Positions 54,043 through 61,845 of a stretch of 64,000 nucleotides of DNA are shown piece after piece. This stretch comes from JABHIE01 sp964584805 (GTDB lineage Bacteria > Planctomycetota > UBA1135): the NCBI GenBank assembly GCA_964584805.1, contig CAZPAY010000007.1:1-64000 (forward strand), in the 5' to 3' direction. The notes under the pieces were generated by a model that saw nothing but the letters and a program-made list of their open reading frames with translations, was not told where the DNA came from and ran no database searches. A program made the position numbers and the translations under genes. Each line of letters starts with the position of its first letter. Positions within the stretch are counted from its first letter, which is position 1.

Positions 54043-55611
54043 ATGAGCAACCACACACAACAAGACATGTTTGAGCTCCTCGATTTTGAGGATTTTAACG
54101 AGCGCATCATTCGCGCCTACAACGATGGCTCAGCCGAAATGGGCCTGCCTGCTGACATCTCGACCGCTCGCTCGGTCATGGCCCCCGGCACGGGTCGCAT
54201 GCGTGATTTTTCTTATATCGCGCCTGAGATTCCGATTTTCTTCAATGACAATTGCGTCGGTTGCATGGAGTGCGTCACTTCCTGCCCCGACACGGCCATC
54301 CTTGGCAAAGTTTTACCCAAATCTGAATTTGACTCCAAAGTTGCCGAGCTTGCCGGCACGGCCAAAGATCAATTTGAAGGCTCTTTCTCTACCACGAAAA
54401 AGTTCTACAACATGATTGAGAAAAAGGGTGGCGACCCTGGCATGTTTGGTATTTTCGTTGACCCGACCAAATGCAAGGGATGTGGCGAGTGCGTTGAGGT
54501 TTGTGATGACGAGGCGCTTGCGATGCAAGACAAGTCGGAACAAGGCTTGCCGCACTTCAAAGAGACTTTTGACATCTTCAAGAATCTGCCCGACACTTCT
54601 GATGATTACATCAACGAAAAAGTGTTGAGCGACATGATGCTCAAGCAAGAGGCGCTTGATGGTTTTGTCGGTGGTGCCGGTGCTTGCATGGGTTGCGGCG
54701 AGGTGACTTGCCTGCGCATGATGTTGGCCGCGACTAATTTTGTTTACGGTCCAGAGAGTTTGGGCATGGTCGCCGCGACAGGCTGCAACACGGTTTACGC
54801 ATCAACCTACCCCTACAACCCATACACCGCCCCATGGATGAACTCGCTCTTTGAAAACTGCGCGACGACCGCCGCGGGTGTGCGTTTGCGTTGGGATCAA
54901 TCCGGCCGCAAAGACAAAAAGCTTTGGGCGATTGGCGGCGATGGCGGCATGCTTGATATTGGTTTTCAGGCTCTGAGTCGCGTGTTGACTTCTGACCTTG
55001 ATATCAATGTGATGGTGCTTGATACGCAGGTCTACTCCAACACGGGTGGCCAAACTTCCGGCTCAACTTTCTTTGCTCAAGAATCAAAATTGTCGGCCCA
55101 CGGCAAGGTGACTCCAGGCAAAGTTGAGATGCGGAAGGAGGCGGCGCAAATCGCGATGATGCATCCGAATGTATTTGTGGCTTGTGTCTCGGCGGCCTTC
55201 CCCGCCCACTTCTATCGTGCCATCATGGCGGCCAACGAGTACGAAGGCCCAAGCTTGATTATTGCTTACACGACCTGCCAACCCGAGCACGGCGTCGGCG
55301 ACGAGATGAGTAACGCTCAATCCAAGCTGGCTGTCGAAAGCCGCACCTTCCCGCTGCTTGTCCATGACCCCCGCGAAGGCAAATTATTGCGCGAGCGTTT
55401 AAGTCTAAAGGGCAATCCAAAAATCAAAGAGGACTGGATGAAAAAGCCGAAGACCGACGATGATTTAACCTTTGTCGATTTTGCCCGCACCGAAGGTCGT
55501 TTCCGCAAGCACTTTGACAAAGACGGCAACCCATCTGAAGCTTTGATGTCCAGTAATGACCACCGGCTTCACACCGGGCGGCGTCTGCAAGAGAGGGCCG
55601 TAGTTATCTAG
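54043..55611 (+). CDS. Pyruvate:ferredoxin oxidoreductase, ferredoxin-beta fusion subunit
   Basis: Partner of the preceding gene, 10 bases after it, 522 residues. Two 4Fe-4S sites lie near the N-terminus (C71, C74, C77, C81 and C144, C147, C150, C154). The thiamine diphosphate-binding half follows, with ACMGCGEVTC (third-cluster cysteines), AIGGDGGMLDIG, VMVLDTQVYSNTGGQTSG and ITYTTCQPEHGV-like end (AYTTCQPEHGV). The order matches domains V-VI of single-chain NifJ PFOR, so the pair is a split version. Substrate preference for pyruvate is inferred from the NifJ-like layout. A terminator follows. Confidence 0.88.
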   Translation: MSNHTQQDMFELLDFEDFNERIIRAYNDGSAEMGLPADISTARSVMAPGTGRMRDFSYIAPEIPIFFNDNCVGCMECVTSCPDTAILGKVLPKSEFDSKVAELAGTAKDQFEGSFSTTKKFYNMIEKKGGDPGMFGIFVDPTKCKGCGECVEVCDDEALAMQDKSEQGLPHFKETFDIFKNLPDTSDDYINEKVLSDMMLKQEALDGFVGGAGACMGCGEVTCLRMMLAATNFVYGPESLGMVAATGCNTVYASTYPYNPYTAPWMNSLFENCATTAAGVRLRWDQSGRKDKKLWAIGGDGGMLDIGFQALSRVLTSDLDINVMVLDTQVYSNTGGQTSGSTFFAQESKLSAHGKVTPGKVEMRKEAAQIAMMHPNVFVACVSAAFPAHFYRAIMAANEYEGPSLIIAYTTCQPEHGVGDEMSNAQSKLAVESRTFPLLVHDPREGKLLRERLSLKGNPKIKEDWMKKPKTDDDLTFVDFARTEGRFRKHFDKDGNPSEALMSSNDHRLHTGRRLQERAVVI

Positions 55612-55632
55612 TTGCTAACGGGGTGCCCGAAA

Positions 55633-55664
55633 GGGCCCAGCGGCGGTTGCCGCTGGCCCATTTT
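55633..55664 (+). terminator. Rho-independent terminator after the oxidoreductase operon
   Basis: GGGCC(C)AGCGG pairs with CCGCTGGCCC, a 10-base GC-rich stem with one bulged C and a short loop, followed by ATTTT. It sits 21 bases after the beta-subunit stop. Confidence 0.75.
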
Positions 55665-55759
55665 CGCAATTTGAAATAAATATGAATTGGTTGTCCAAGT
55701 AATGACTATTTGACTCTTAGTGTTCAGAAGGAGTTCACTTTGTTCTCCAGCGTATAGTC

Positions 55760-56347
55760 ATGAAAACCACCGAACTTATTCAATTACTTGAGGAGAATGC
55801 CCCTCAAATCCAACGGGAATGGAGCGATTATCGCTCTGGCCCAACTCTAGACATGATGGCTCATGTCGGGCGAAAAGAGGACACCCACGCCTTCTTATTG
55901 CTCAAGGCTGGCAAATTTGAGACGAAATATGCCCCCACATTCCCTCACACTTTGTCAATGCTGCGCCAAATACCCCATCTTCGCGGAGCGAGTTTTTTAA
56001 CTGCGGTTCCACATGGCGAGTGTGGCCTGCACAGAGGGCAATACGGGGTACAGCGCACCTTGCTTGGCATCGATATCCCGAAAGACAACTATTTCGAATT
56101 AGAGGGTAAGTTCATCCAATATATTGAACAAAAATGCATCACATTCCATGACTACCAGGAACACCGTGGGCGCAATGGATCTGATATGCCGCGCACCGCA
56201 TTAATCGTAGATTGTTGGTCACTGCCCTCGCGGTTTAGTAATCCACTGCGCGCAATTGGAGCACGGCTCTTTGACAAAACACGTTTCAAAAACGGGGATG
56301 CTCAACAAGCATTGCGCTTGCAGATGCATCTAGAGAGTCAGGGCTAG
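55760..56347 (+). CDS. Putative aspartyl/asparaginyl beta-hydroxylase-like oxygenase
   Basis: A 195-residue protein whose second half resembles the Asp/Asn hydroxylase (AspH/LpxO-type) cupin domain: GECGLHRGQYGVQR near 86-100 (first iron His), FHDYQEHRGRN near 126-136 (second iron His), and TALIVDCW after it (RTALIVDCWSLP). The two-His, no-Asp iron site of this family would be kept. The substrate is unknown; relatives hydroxylate proteins, peptides or lipid A fatty acids. Its TAG overlaps the convergent DUF1801 gene in a shared CTAG. An AGGAG-like site lies 29 bases before the ATG, too far to help translation. Confidence 0.55.
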   Translation: MKTTELIQLLEENAPQIQREWSDYRSGPTLDMMAHVGRKEDTHAFLLLKAGKFETKYAPTFPHTLSMLRQIPHLRGASFLTAVPHGECGLHRGQYGVQRTLLGIDIPKDNYFELEGKFIQYIEQKCITFHDYQEHRGRNGSDMPRTALIVDCWSLPSRFSNPLRAIGARLFDKTRFKNGDAQQALRLQMHLESQG

Positions 56348-56799
56348 CGTTTGAATTGGCTCTCGTAAAGAGAAATCCAGTCTTGCGGCGACATCTTGTT
56401 TGCCAACTCGCCGACAAGTTCAAAAGGGGTATCACTCATTTTCTTAATGCGTATACAGCTCTTTCCCATATCTAACTTCCGCTTGCAATGTTTTGGAAAT
56501 TCTGCCACGAACCAGGTGAGCAATTCGGGGTCGGCGTAAATCCCCATGTGATAGACCGCAATATAGTTTTTTTGTGATGCCAAGCCTAAGAAAGGCAGGG
56601 GTGTCTTGGGATCACAGTGATAACCATCTGGGTAAAGCGAGTGCGGCACGACCCAACTCGGCATGCCATATTGCATGACTTCTTCAAAACCATCGGGGAG
56701 GTGCGCGCGAATAGCCTCAAGCAAACGCGTAAATGGCTCAACACGATCTGCGGGCAATTCGTCGAGGTAAGCGGCTACTGTTTTTGCTTTTGATTGCAT
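56344..56799 (-). CDS. DUF1801 (YdhG-like) domain protein
   Basis: A 151-residue protein from the ATG at 56799 with GGCA as a modest ribosome binding site; upstream codons to 56895 are hydrophobic translation of a neighbouring gene's frame and are rejected. It begins with a helix rich in Ala, Glu and Arg, then YGMPSWVVPHSLYPDG, PLPFLGLASQKNYIAVYHMG and GKSCIRIKKMSD, all typical of the DUF1801 group. Function is unknown, though the fold resembles iron-chaperone frataxin-like YdhG. It sits downstream of the membrane-protein gene of the ABC cluster. Confidence 0.8.
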   Translation of the reverse strand: MQSKAKTVAAYLDELPADRVEPFTRLLEAIRAHLPDGFEEVMQYGMPSWVVPHSLYPDGYHCDPKTPLPFLGLASQKNYIAVYHMGIYADPELLTWFVAEFPKHCKRKLDMGKSCIRIKKMSDTPFELVGELANKMSPQDWISLYESQFKR

Positions 56800-56830
56800 G
56801 CTGTTGCCTTTCAGCCAAAACGAACGGATT

Positions 56831-57433
56831 TCAAGCCTCAGATTCTTTTGGCTGCCAAGCCAATCCGCGCAAGGCAACAAACAGTACAAGAGCAATGCCC
56901 ACCGACCACATCAAGTCGTGCCGCAAACCCGCAACACCCGCAAGCAATGAAGTTGAAAGGGCTTCGCTATCAACACCGTCGCCCATTTCAGCGACATCCT
57001 GAAAAATGCCTGTCATTTCCGTCACCGCACTCACCAAAACATAACAAGGGTGAATCACAGTCATCATCGAAAGTGCCTCAAAAGTTTTCTTACTGCGGCC
57101 GTAAGTAAACAGTAAGGAGAGCGCGAGCAACCAGCTAGCTAACGCTCCTGCAATTGGGTAAACCAAGGTCATCGAAAGGATGCCCGCATTAACAGATGGG
57201 TCGTCTGCCATGCTTTCAAAAATGGCGAGGCTACCCGATTCGTCAACAGCATAAACATCAAAAATTTGCCAGACTCCAAAAGCTGCCGAGAGCAAATTGA
57301 ACAAAAGTAACAGGCTCATGGCCCGCATCAAAAAAGGCAGGCGACGCGGGTCGCGACCGAAGAATGCCCAACCTCCGCCGGCAAAAGCTAGCGGAACGCA
57401 CAAGAGTGAAACAATCGGCAAAAACTCAGTCAT
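56831..57433 (-). CDS. Membrane protein of unknown function in the Gld-type ABC cluster
   Basis: A 200-residue polytopic protein with about five hydrophobic helices (near 5-22, 32-52, 85-110, 118-140 and 168-190). It starts two bases after the DUF4340 stop, so it is probably the last gene of the GldA/F/G-like operon. It could be an extra membrane partner of that complex; no motif supports a specific role. I do not recognise the family. Confidence 0.65.
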   Translation of the reverse strand: MTEFLPIVSLLCVPLAFAGGGWAFFGRDPRRLPFLMRAMSLLLLFNLLSAAFGVWQIFDVYAVDESGSLAIFESMADDPSVNAGILSMTLVYPIAGALASWLLALSLLFTYGRSKKTFEALSMMTVIHPCYVLVSAVTEMTGIFQDVAEMGDGVDSEALSTSLLAGVAGLRHDLMWSVGIALVLFVALRGLAWQPKESEA

Positions 57434-57435
57434 GG

Positions 57436-58467
57436 CTATTCTTCTTGGCGACTCTCAACAAAAAAGGAAAGATCGACCTGACGCAAACTTTCCGCCTCGT
57501 ACTCCGCGACGGTGTAAACCCACGGCAAGCCTTCAATGTAGATGTAGCGATGGCCATCACTTGCCGATGCGCCTAGCTGAAACTGGAAAACAGCCCCGCC
57601 GATGCCAGCTCGAAAAACATCAACGCCCAGGCCATAGCGCGTGGCTACTGGGCGACTTGTTTCAACAGCCTCGACCACATCAGATGCTCGCAAGTCAGTC
57701 AAAACCGCAAGCAATTGCTCCGCAGCCCAATTCGGCACTTGACCAGAAGGTAAAGACCAAGTCGATTGCTCGACACCATTAATGAGCTCTGTCTTTTCAC
57801 TGCGAGTCAATCGCCAACTTGAATCAGGCGCGTCAGAAATGCGCTCAACCCAGGTCACATCACTCGGCTCAACAGACGCGAGAAACTTATTCTCAATCCA
57901 ATCGGCAGGATCCGTCACTGGAGCGATGTAATTGTTTGACAGAAAGACTTCGGATTCACCTGCACGGCGCACATAAAAAGCCAAGATGGCCCGCTCCGAC
58001 TCTTCAGGGCTGATTTCCTGACCGCGCAATTTTCCGGCCATCAAGTCGGCCAACACGACACCAGAACCATCACGCACTGTGACTCGCACGGCATGCTCTG
58101 CATCGACTCCATAGACTTTATGGTTGGCTCGGTTATCTGAAACCAAATCACGAGATTTCAGTGAAGTCAAAGTTGCGAACAAATTGGCAAGTCTGGCCAA
58201 ATGAGCCGGGTGGCCCAACTTAGTTGCCACACGCCACTTGCCTTCAAGCAAATGAAGTTTTGCTTCATTGCCAGGCGAAACAATCTCGACCTCAACAGCC
58301 GAGTCGATCACCTTCGCCAAGCCAGGGAAAAGCAAACCGATACCGGCACTCGTACGAGTGTGAGCGTCGCCCTGCCACGGCTTATGCACGACAAGAGCCC
58401 CTGCCGTCAACAAACAAAAGCAAAGTGCCAACCACAAATTGCGGCGAATTAACGAAGAAGAGATCAT
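57436..58467 (-). CDS. DUF4340 domain protein (ABC-associated)
   Basis: A 343-residue protein from the ATG at 58467, which overlaps the GldG-like stop (ATGA). An N-terminal membrane helix (about 8-25) is followed by a large exported beta-rich domain with repeated Trp-containing strands (for example EGKWRVATKLGHPA near 80-95, then DSSWRLTRS). DUF4340 proteins almost always follow GldF/GldG-type ABC subunits and are thought to be the periplasmic part of that complex. The function remains unknown. Confidence 0.85.
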   Translation of the reverse strand: MISSSLIRRNLWLALCFCLLTAGALVVHKPWQGDAHTRTSAGIGLLFPGLAKVIDSAVEVEIVSPGNEAKLHLLEGKWRVATKLGHPAHLARLANLFATLTSLKSRDLVSDNRANHKVYGVDAEHAVRVTVRDGSGVVLADLMAGKLRGQEISPEESERAILAFYVRRAGESEVFLSNNYIAPVTDPADWIENKFLASVEPSDVTWVERISDAPDSSWRLTRSEKTELINGVEQSTWSLPSGQVPNWAAEQLLAVLTDLRASDVVEAVETSRPVATRYGLGVDVFRAGIGGAVFQFQLGASASDGHRYIYIEGLPWVYTVAEYEAESLRQVDLSFFVESRQEE

Positions 58468-60155
58468 GCCTCGCCTCCAGGAACCGAGCGCGACCAAGGG
58501 CGTTTAGCGGCTTTTGCGTGATAAGAGAAATGCGCGAAAGACAGCAGGAGTGTAAGGAGTAATGGCATAAAGACATTGCTCCAGGCAAGGGAGCGGCGCT
58601 CAGATCGCTCGTATTCTTTTGCCTCGCGGTCTAAGGAGTCTGCCTCTTCGGATGTACTTGGCGCACCACCCTGTTCCGCAATGTATTCATTGTAAAAATG
58701 AGGAATCCGCCGCGTGCGTTTCCCACGAGAGCGCAAGCCGATGAGCGAGCCTCGCTGTGCCATCCAGTCGACCAAGTTAGCAAGGAGGTCAGCATTGATT
58801 GAACCCGCCTGCAAAGAGGCGTTATGAAACAAGTCTGCGTCGCCAAGGATGGTCAATAGGCCATTGCCCTCAACAATGTCATGCAAGCTGACGGCCAACG
58901 AGTAAGATCGAGGCAAGCCAGACGCCACAGCAGCTGCTCGCTGTTGCTCGATATTCTCTGCCGACATTTTTAAGTTTGCCCCCGGCGGTAACAACCACGC
59001 TTGCTCGGATGAGCTCAGCAGAGTCTCAGCCGAGTATTCGAATCTGGCTTTATCTTCCAGAAGAATCGGATGCGCCCAAAAAAGCAAAGCATCTGAGAGG
59101 GAAGCTGTGACGACATGATTGGGATTTAGACCGCCATCAGACAGGACGGGCAAAAATCCATAAGGCATCGTGATTTGCGCCTGCTTCACAGTGCCATCTG
59201 GCATAGGCACATCACGGCTTCCAACAGGAGCTTCTTGGGAATGAACATCCCAAAGTAAACTCGATTGGGGATGGACCCCTAAACTCGCAAGCCAATCTTG
59301 CAAACCAGACTGAATGGGGCGCGCGCCCAAACCTGGCGAAATTTCTTCTCCATCCCAAAGCATGAGAACATGCCCCCCTCCAGCCAAATAATGCTGAATG
59401 GCCGACAACTCATTTTCATTGACACCTTCGGGGCGTGCAACGATCAACAAATCGGCATCGTCTCCTAATCGCAGGCCATCGAGTGTCGCATCAAGCGTGA
59501 CATCATCAATGCGATAACGGTCTCGTAGAATTGCGCGCATATTCGCAAAAATACGATCGGCAGGCACGGGAACACTGATGCCTGGCACAGGTGGCGGCAT
59601 AACCGATTCACGCGAGAAAAAAGCAACGCGAGGTTGCTCAGGCTTTAAGAGTGCATTCAGCCGCGTCACAAACGAAAACTCAAATTCTGCAGGGATGCAA
59701 AATGGAATCACCTCAGATGCATCTTGGTAACGCATCTCTAGTCCTTGATAGAGGGTGTTCATGCTGACTGAACCAACGCGACGGCTCGGCAGCGGGACAG
59801 CAGCAATACCAATATGCTCAGCATCACGCGATGCAGCGAGATCCGTGGTCGGGTCAACCATCTCGACCACCATTTTGCCGTCGGATGCTTGAGACATTTC
59901 TTCGAGCAAATCCTCAAGAACCATGCGAGCGGGAAGCAACCCTTCCGCGCCTTCGATGTCACGGTTAAAGTAAAGTTTGACCTGCAAGCGGTCGTCAAGC
60001 TCGCCGAGCAAGTCTATGGTTGAATCCGCAAGAGTAAATTCTTGGTCTGCAGTCAAGTCGAGACGGCTCGAAATTGCCTGGGAAAGACTTAAGAAAGCGA
60101 TTAGCGAGCCAAAAAGAAAAACTGCAGCCCAGCGAATGTGTTGACGCGCACTCAT
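58464..60155 (-). CDS. GldG-like ABC auxiliary protein
   Basis: A 563-residue protein with an N-terminal membrane helix (about 10-28), the GldG/IFT52-like ABC_transp_aux domain (about 30-420: RLDLTADQEFTLADSTIDLL and ALLKPEQPRVAFFSRE) and a C-terminal membrane helix (about 528-550). In Bacteroidetes GldG works with GldA and GldF in gliding; in other phyla the same trio occurs without gliding, so motility cannot be claimed. Start ATG at 60155 overlaps the permease stop, ending in the DUF4340 start, showing a coupled operon. Confidence 0.85.
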   Translation of the reverse strand: MSARQHIRWAAVFLFGSLIAFLSLSQAISSRLDLTADQEFTLADSTIDLLGELDDRLQVKLYFNRDIEGAEGLLPARMVLEDLLEEMSQASDGKMVVEMVDPTTDLAASRDAEHIGIAAVPLPSRRVGSVSMNTLYQGLEMRYQDASEVIPFCIPAEFEFSFVTRLNALLKPEQPRVAFFSRESVMPPPVPGISVPVPADRIFANMRAILRDRYRIDDVTLDATLDGLRLGDDADLLIVARPEGVNENELSAIQHYLAGGGHVLMLWDGEEISPGLGARPIQSGLQDWLASLGVHPQSSLLWDVHSQEAPVGSRDVPMPDGTVKQAQITMPYGFLPVLSDGGLNPNHVVTASLSDALLFWAHPILLEDKARFEYSAETLLSSSEQAWLLPPGANLKMSAENIEQQRAAAVASGLPRSYSLAVSLHDIVEGNGLLTILGDADLFHNASLQAGSINADLLANLVDWMAQRGSLIGLRSRGKRTRRIPHFYNEYIAEQGGAPSTSEEADSLDREAKEYERSERRSLAWSNVFMPLLLTLLLSFAHFSYHAKAAKRPWSRSVPGGEA

Positions 60156-60871
60156 GATGCCCTCCGATGCTCAAAGATGAGGCCATTCAGGCAGAGAAAG
60201 AAGACCGTCACGGCGAAGTAAAAGAGCACATCGCGCAAATCGACTACACCTCTTGCAAAAGCAAAGAAGTGCCCATCAAAATCGGCGGCCAAAATTACGC
60301 GGCCAAGAGTCGGTGGCATCGCCTCTGCAGTTGCAGCGAAATCGAGCATATTCCAGGTCATCAAACCGACTGCAGCCAGTAGCCAAGCGACGACTTGGTT
60401 GCGCGTGCAGGCAGACAAGAAAAGGCCAAATGAAATTGCTGCCGCACCCATTAGCATTGCGCCCAAATATCCACCCAGGACTGGGCCCCAATCTAAATCC
60501 CCCAAACTTGCGACGGTCAGCGGAATGCCAATTGTGAAGAACAAAGAAGCCGCCAAGAGCCCCCAAGCACCAAGAAACTTACCCAAGACCAAATCGCGCA
60601 AGCGCAAGGGGTAAGTCAGTAGTAGTTCTTCCGTGCCTGCTCGCCGCTCTTCCGCCCAAGCCCGCATAGTGATAGCCGGGATTACTACGATAAAAAGCCA
60701 AGGGAGCAATCCAAAAAAATCTCGTAGAGTCGCCACGCCACGGTCGAAGAACGGCCCCATCACAAAAAAGAACGCCGCTGAGACGGCAGGTAACAAGGCC
60801 AGCAAGACATAGGCAATCGGTGAATCAACGGACGACTTCCACTCGCGTTTCGCCAAAAGGAAAGCCTTCAT
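60152..60871 (-). CDS. ABC-2 type permease (GldF-like)
   Basis: A 239-residue permease with six predicted helices, opening with FLLAKREWKSSVDSPIAY and containing AWAEERRAGTEELLLTYPL, the coupling-helix motif of GldF/NosY-type ABC-2 permeases. It pairs with the ATPase whose stop overlaps its start (ATGA), and with the GldG-like protein downstream. The transported substrate is unknown. Confidence 0.88.
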   Translation of the reverse strand: MKAFLLAKREWKSSVDSPIAYVLLALLPAVSAAFFFVMGPFFDRGVATLRDFFGLLPWLFIVVIPAITMRAWAEERRAGTEELLLTYPLRLRDLVLGKFLGAWGLLAASLFFTIGIPLTVASLGDLDWGPVLGGYLGAMLMGAAAISFGLFLSACTRNQVVAWLLAAVGLMTWNMLDFAATAEAMPPTLGRVILAADFDGHFFAFARGVVDLRDVLFYFAVTVFFLCLNGLIFEHRRAS

Positions 60872-61845
60872 GAGTAAACCTCACTTGTTTGGTTTTGACC
60901 CAATGCTCGAAACAGGGACTCTAATGTGGCCGTTTGTGGAGCGAATGCTGTCAACTCGACCCCCGCAGCTGTGAGTGCGCGCACCGCAGTAGCTTGGGTT
61001 TGCACGGCATCATTTGAGAGAACGGACCATTCACACAACCAACTCGAAGCACCCGTAACGCCAGAGGGCATCACGCGGACGACTTCTGCGCCCGCCGCTC
61101 GACATGCGGCGGCCAGCGAATCTGAATCACCAAGCGCAGACACCTGGATCGGCATCACGCCCGATTGAGAGCTCAACTCAGCCAAGGAGCCATCGGCTAC
61201 TTTCTCACCTTGGTGGAGCAAGACCACTCTGCCCGCCAAAGCCTCGACCTCACTCAAGACATGGCTCGTCAGTAAAACCGTCTTTTCACGCCCTAGTTCG
61301 CGAACCAACTCACGAATCTCAACAACTTGCAAAGGGTCAAGCCCATTGGTTGGCTCATCGAGAATCAGCAAATCGGGTTCATGTAACAAAGCTTGCGCCA
61401 AGCCCGCACGCTGGCGGTAGCCCTTAGAGCATTCACCAAGCAGGCGGCCCCAAACTGTGGCCAAACCGGTTTGCTCAACCGTGCGGTCAATCGCAGCACG
61501 AGCTGCTGCACCCGAAAGCCCGCGTGCGCCGGCAGCAAACTTCAAAAAATCTTGCACGCGCATTTCGGTATAGAGTGGGTTGCTCTCAGGCAAATAGCCC
61601 AAATGCTGTTTCGCGGCCACGGGGTCAAGCGCAACATCAATGCCGCAAATTTTGGCTGCACCTGAGTCTGCGCCCAAATACCCAGCCAAGATGCGGATGG
61701 CCGTCGATTTACCCGCGCCATTAGGCCCAAGAAACCCCACGACCTCGCCCGCACCCACCTTAAAGCTCACCCCGCGCAGGGCGCAGACATCGCCAAAAGT
61801 CTTGACAAGTGCGGAAGCGGATACAACCGATTCGTTAGACATCAT
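60868..61845 (-). CDS. ABC transporter ATP-binding protein (GldA-like)
   Basis: A 325-residue ABC ATPase with GPNGAGKST (Walker A, about 39-47), CSKGYRQRAGLAQAL (signature SKGYRQR, the GldA/NosF-type variant), LLILDEPTNGLDP (Walker B) and LTSHVLSEVEAL (H-loop). The C-terminal 90 residues form a DUF4162-like tail. Its start overlaps the rho stop by 11 bases, so this operon may be read through from rho. Confidence 0.92.
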   Translation of the reverse strand: MMSNESVVSASALVKTFGDVCALRGVSFKVGAGEVVGFLGPNGAGKSTAIRILAGYLGADSGAAKICGIDVALDPVAAKQHLGYLPESNPLYTEMRVQDFLKFAAGARGLSGAAARAAIDRTVEQTGLATVWGRLLGECSKGYRQRAGLAQALLHEPDLLILDEPTNGLDPLQVVEIRELVRELGREKTVLLTSHVLSEVEALAGRVVLLHQGEKVADGSLAELSSQSGVMPIQVSALGDSDSLAAACRAAGAEVVRVMPSGVTGASSWLCEWSVLSNDAVQTQATAVRALTAAGVELTAFAPQTATLESLFRALGQNQTSEVYS

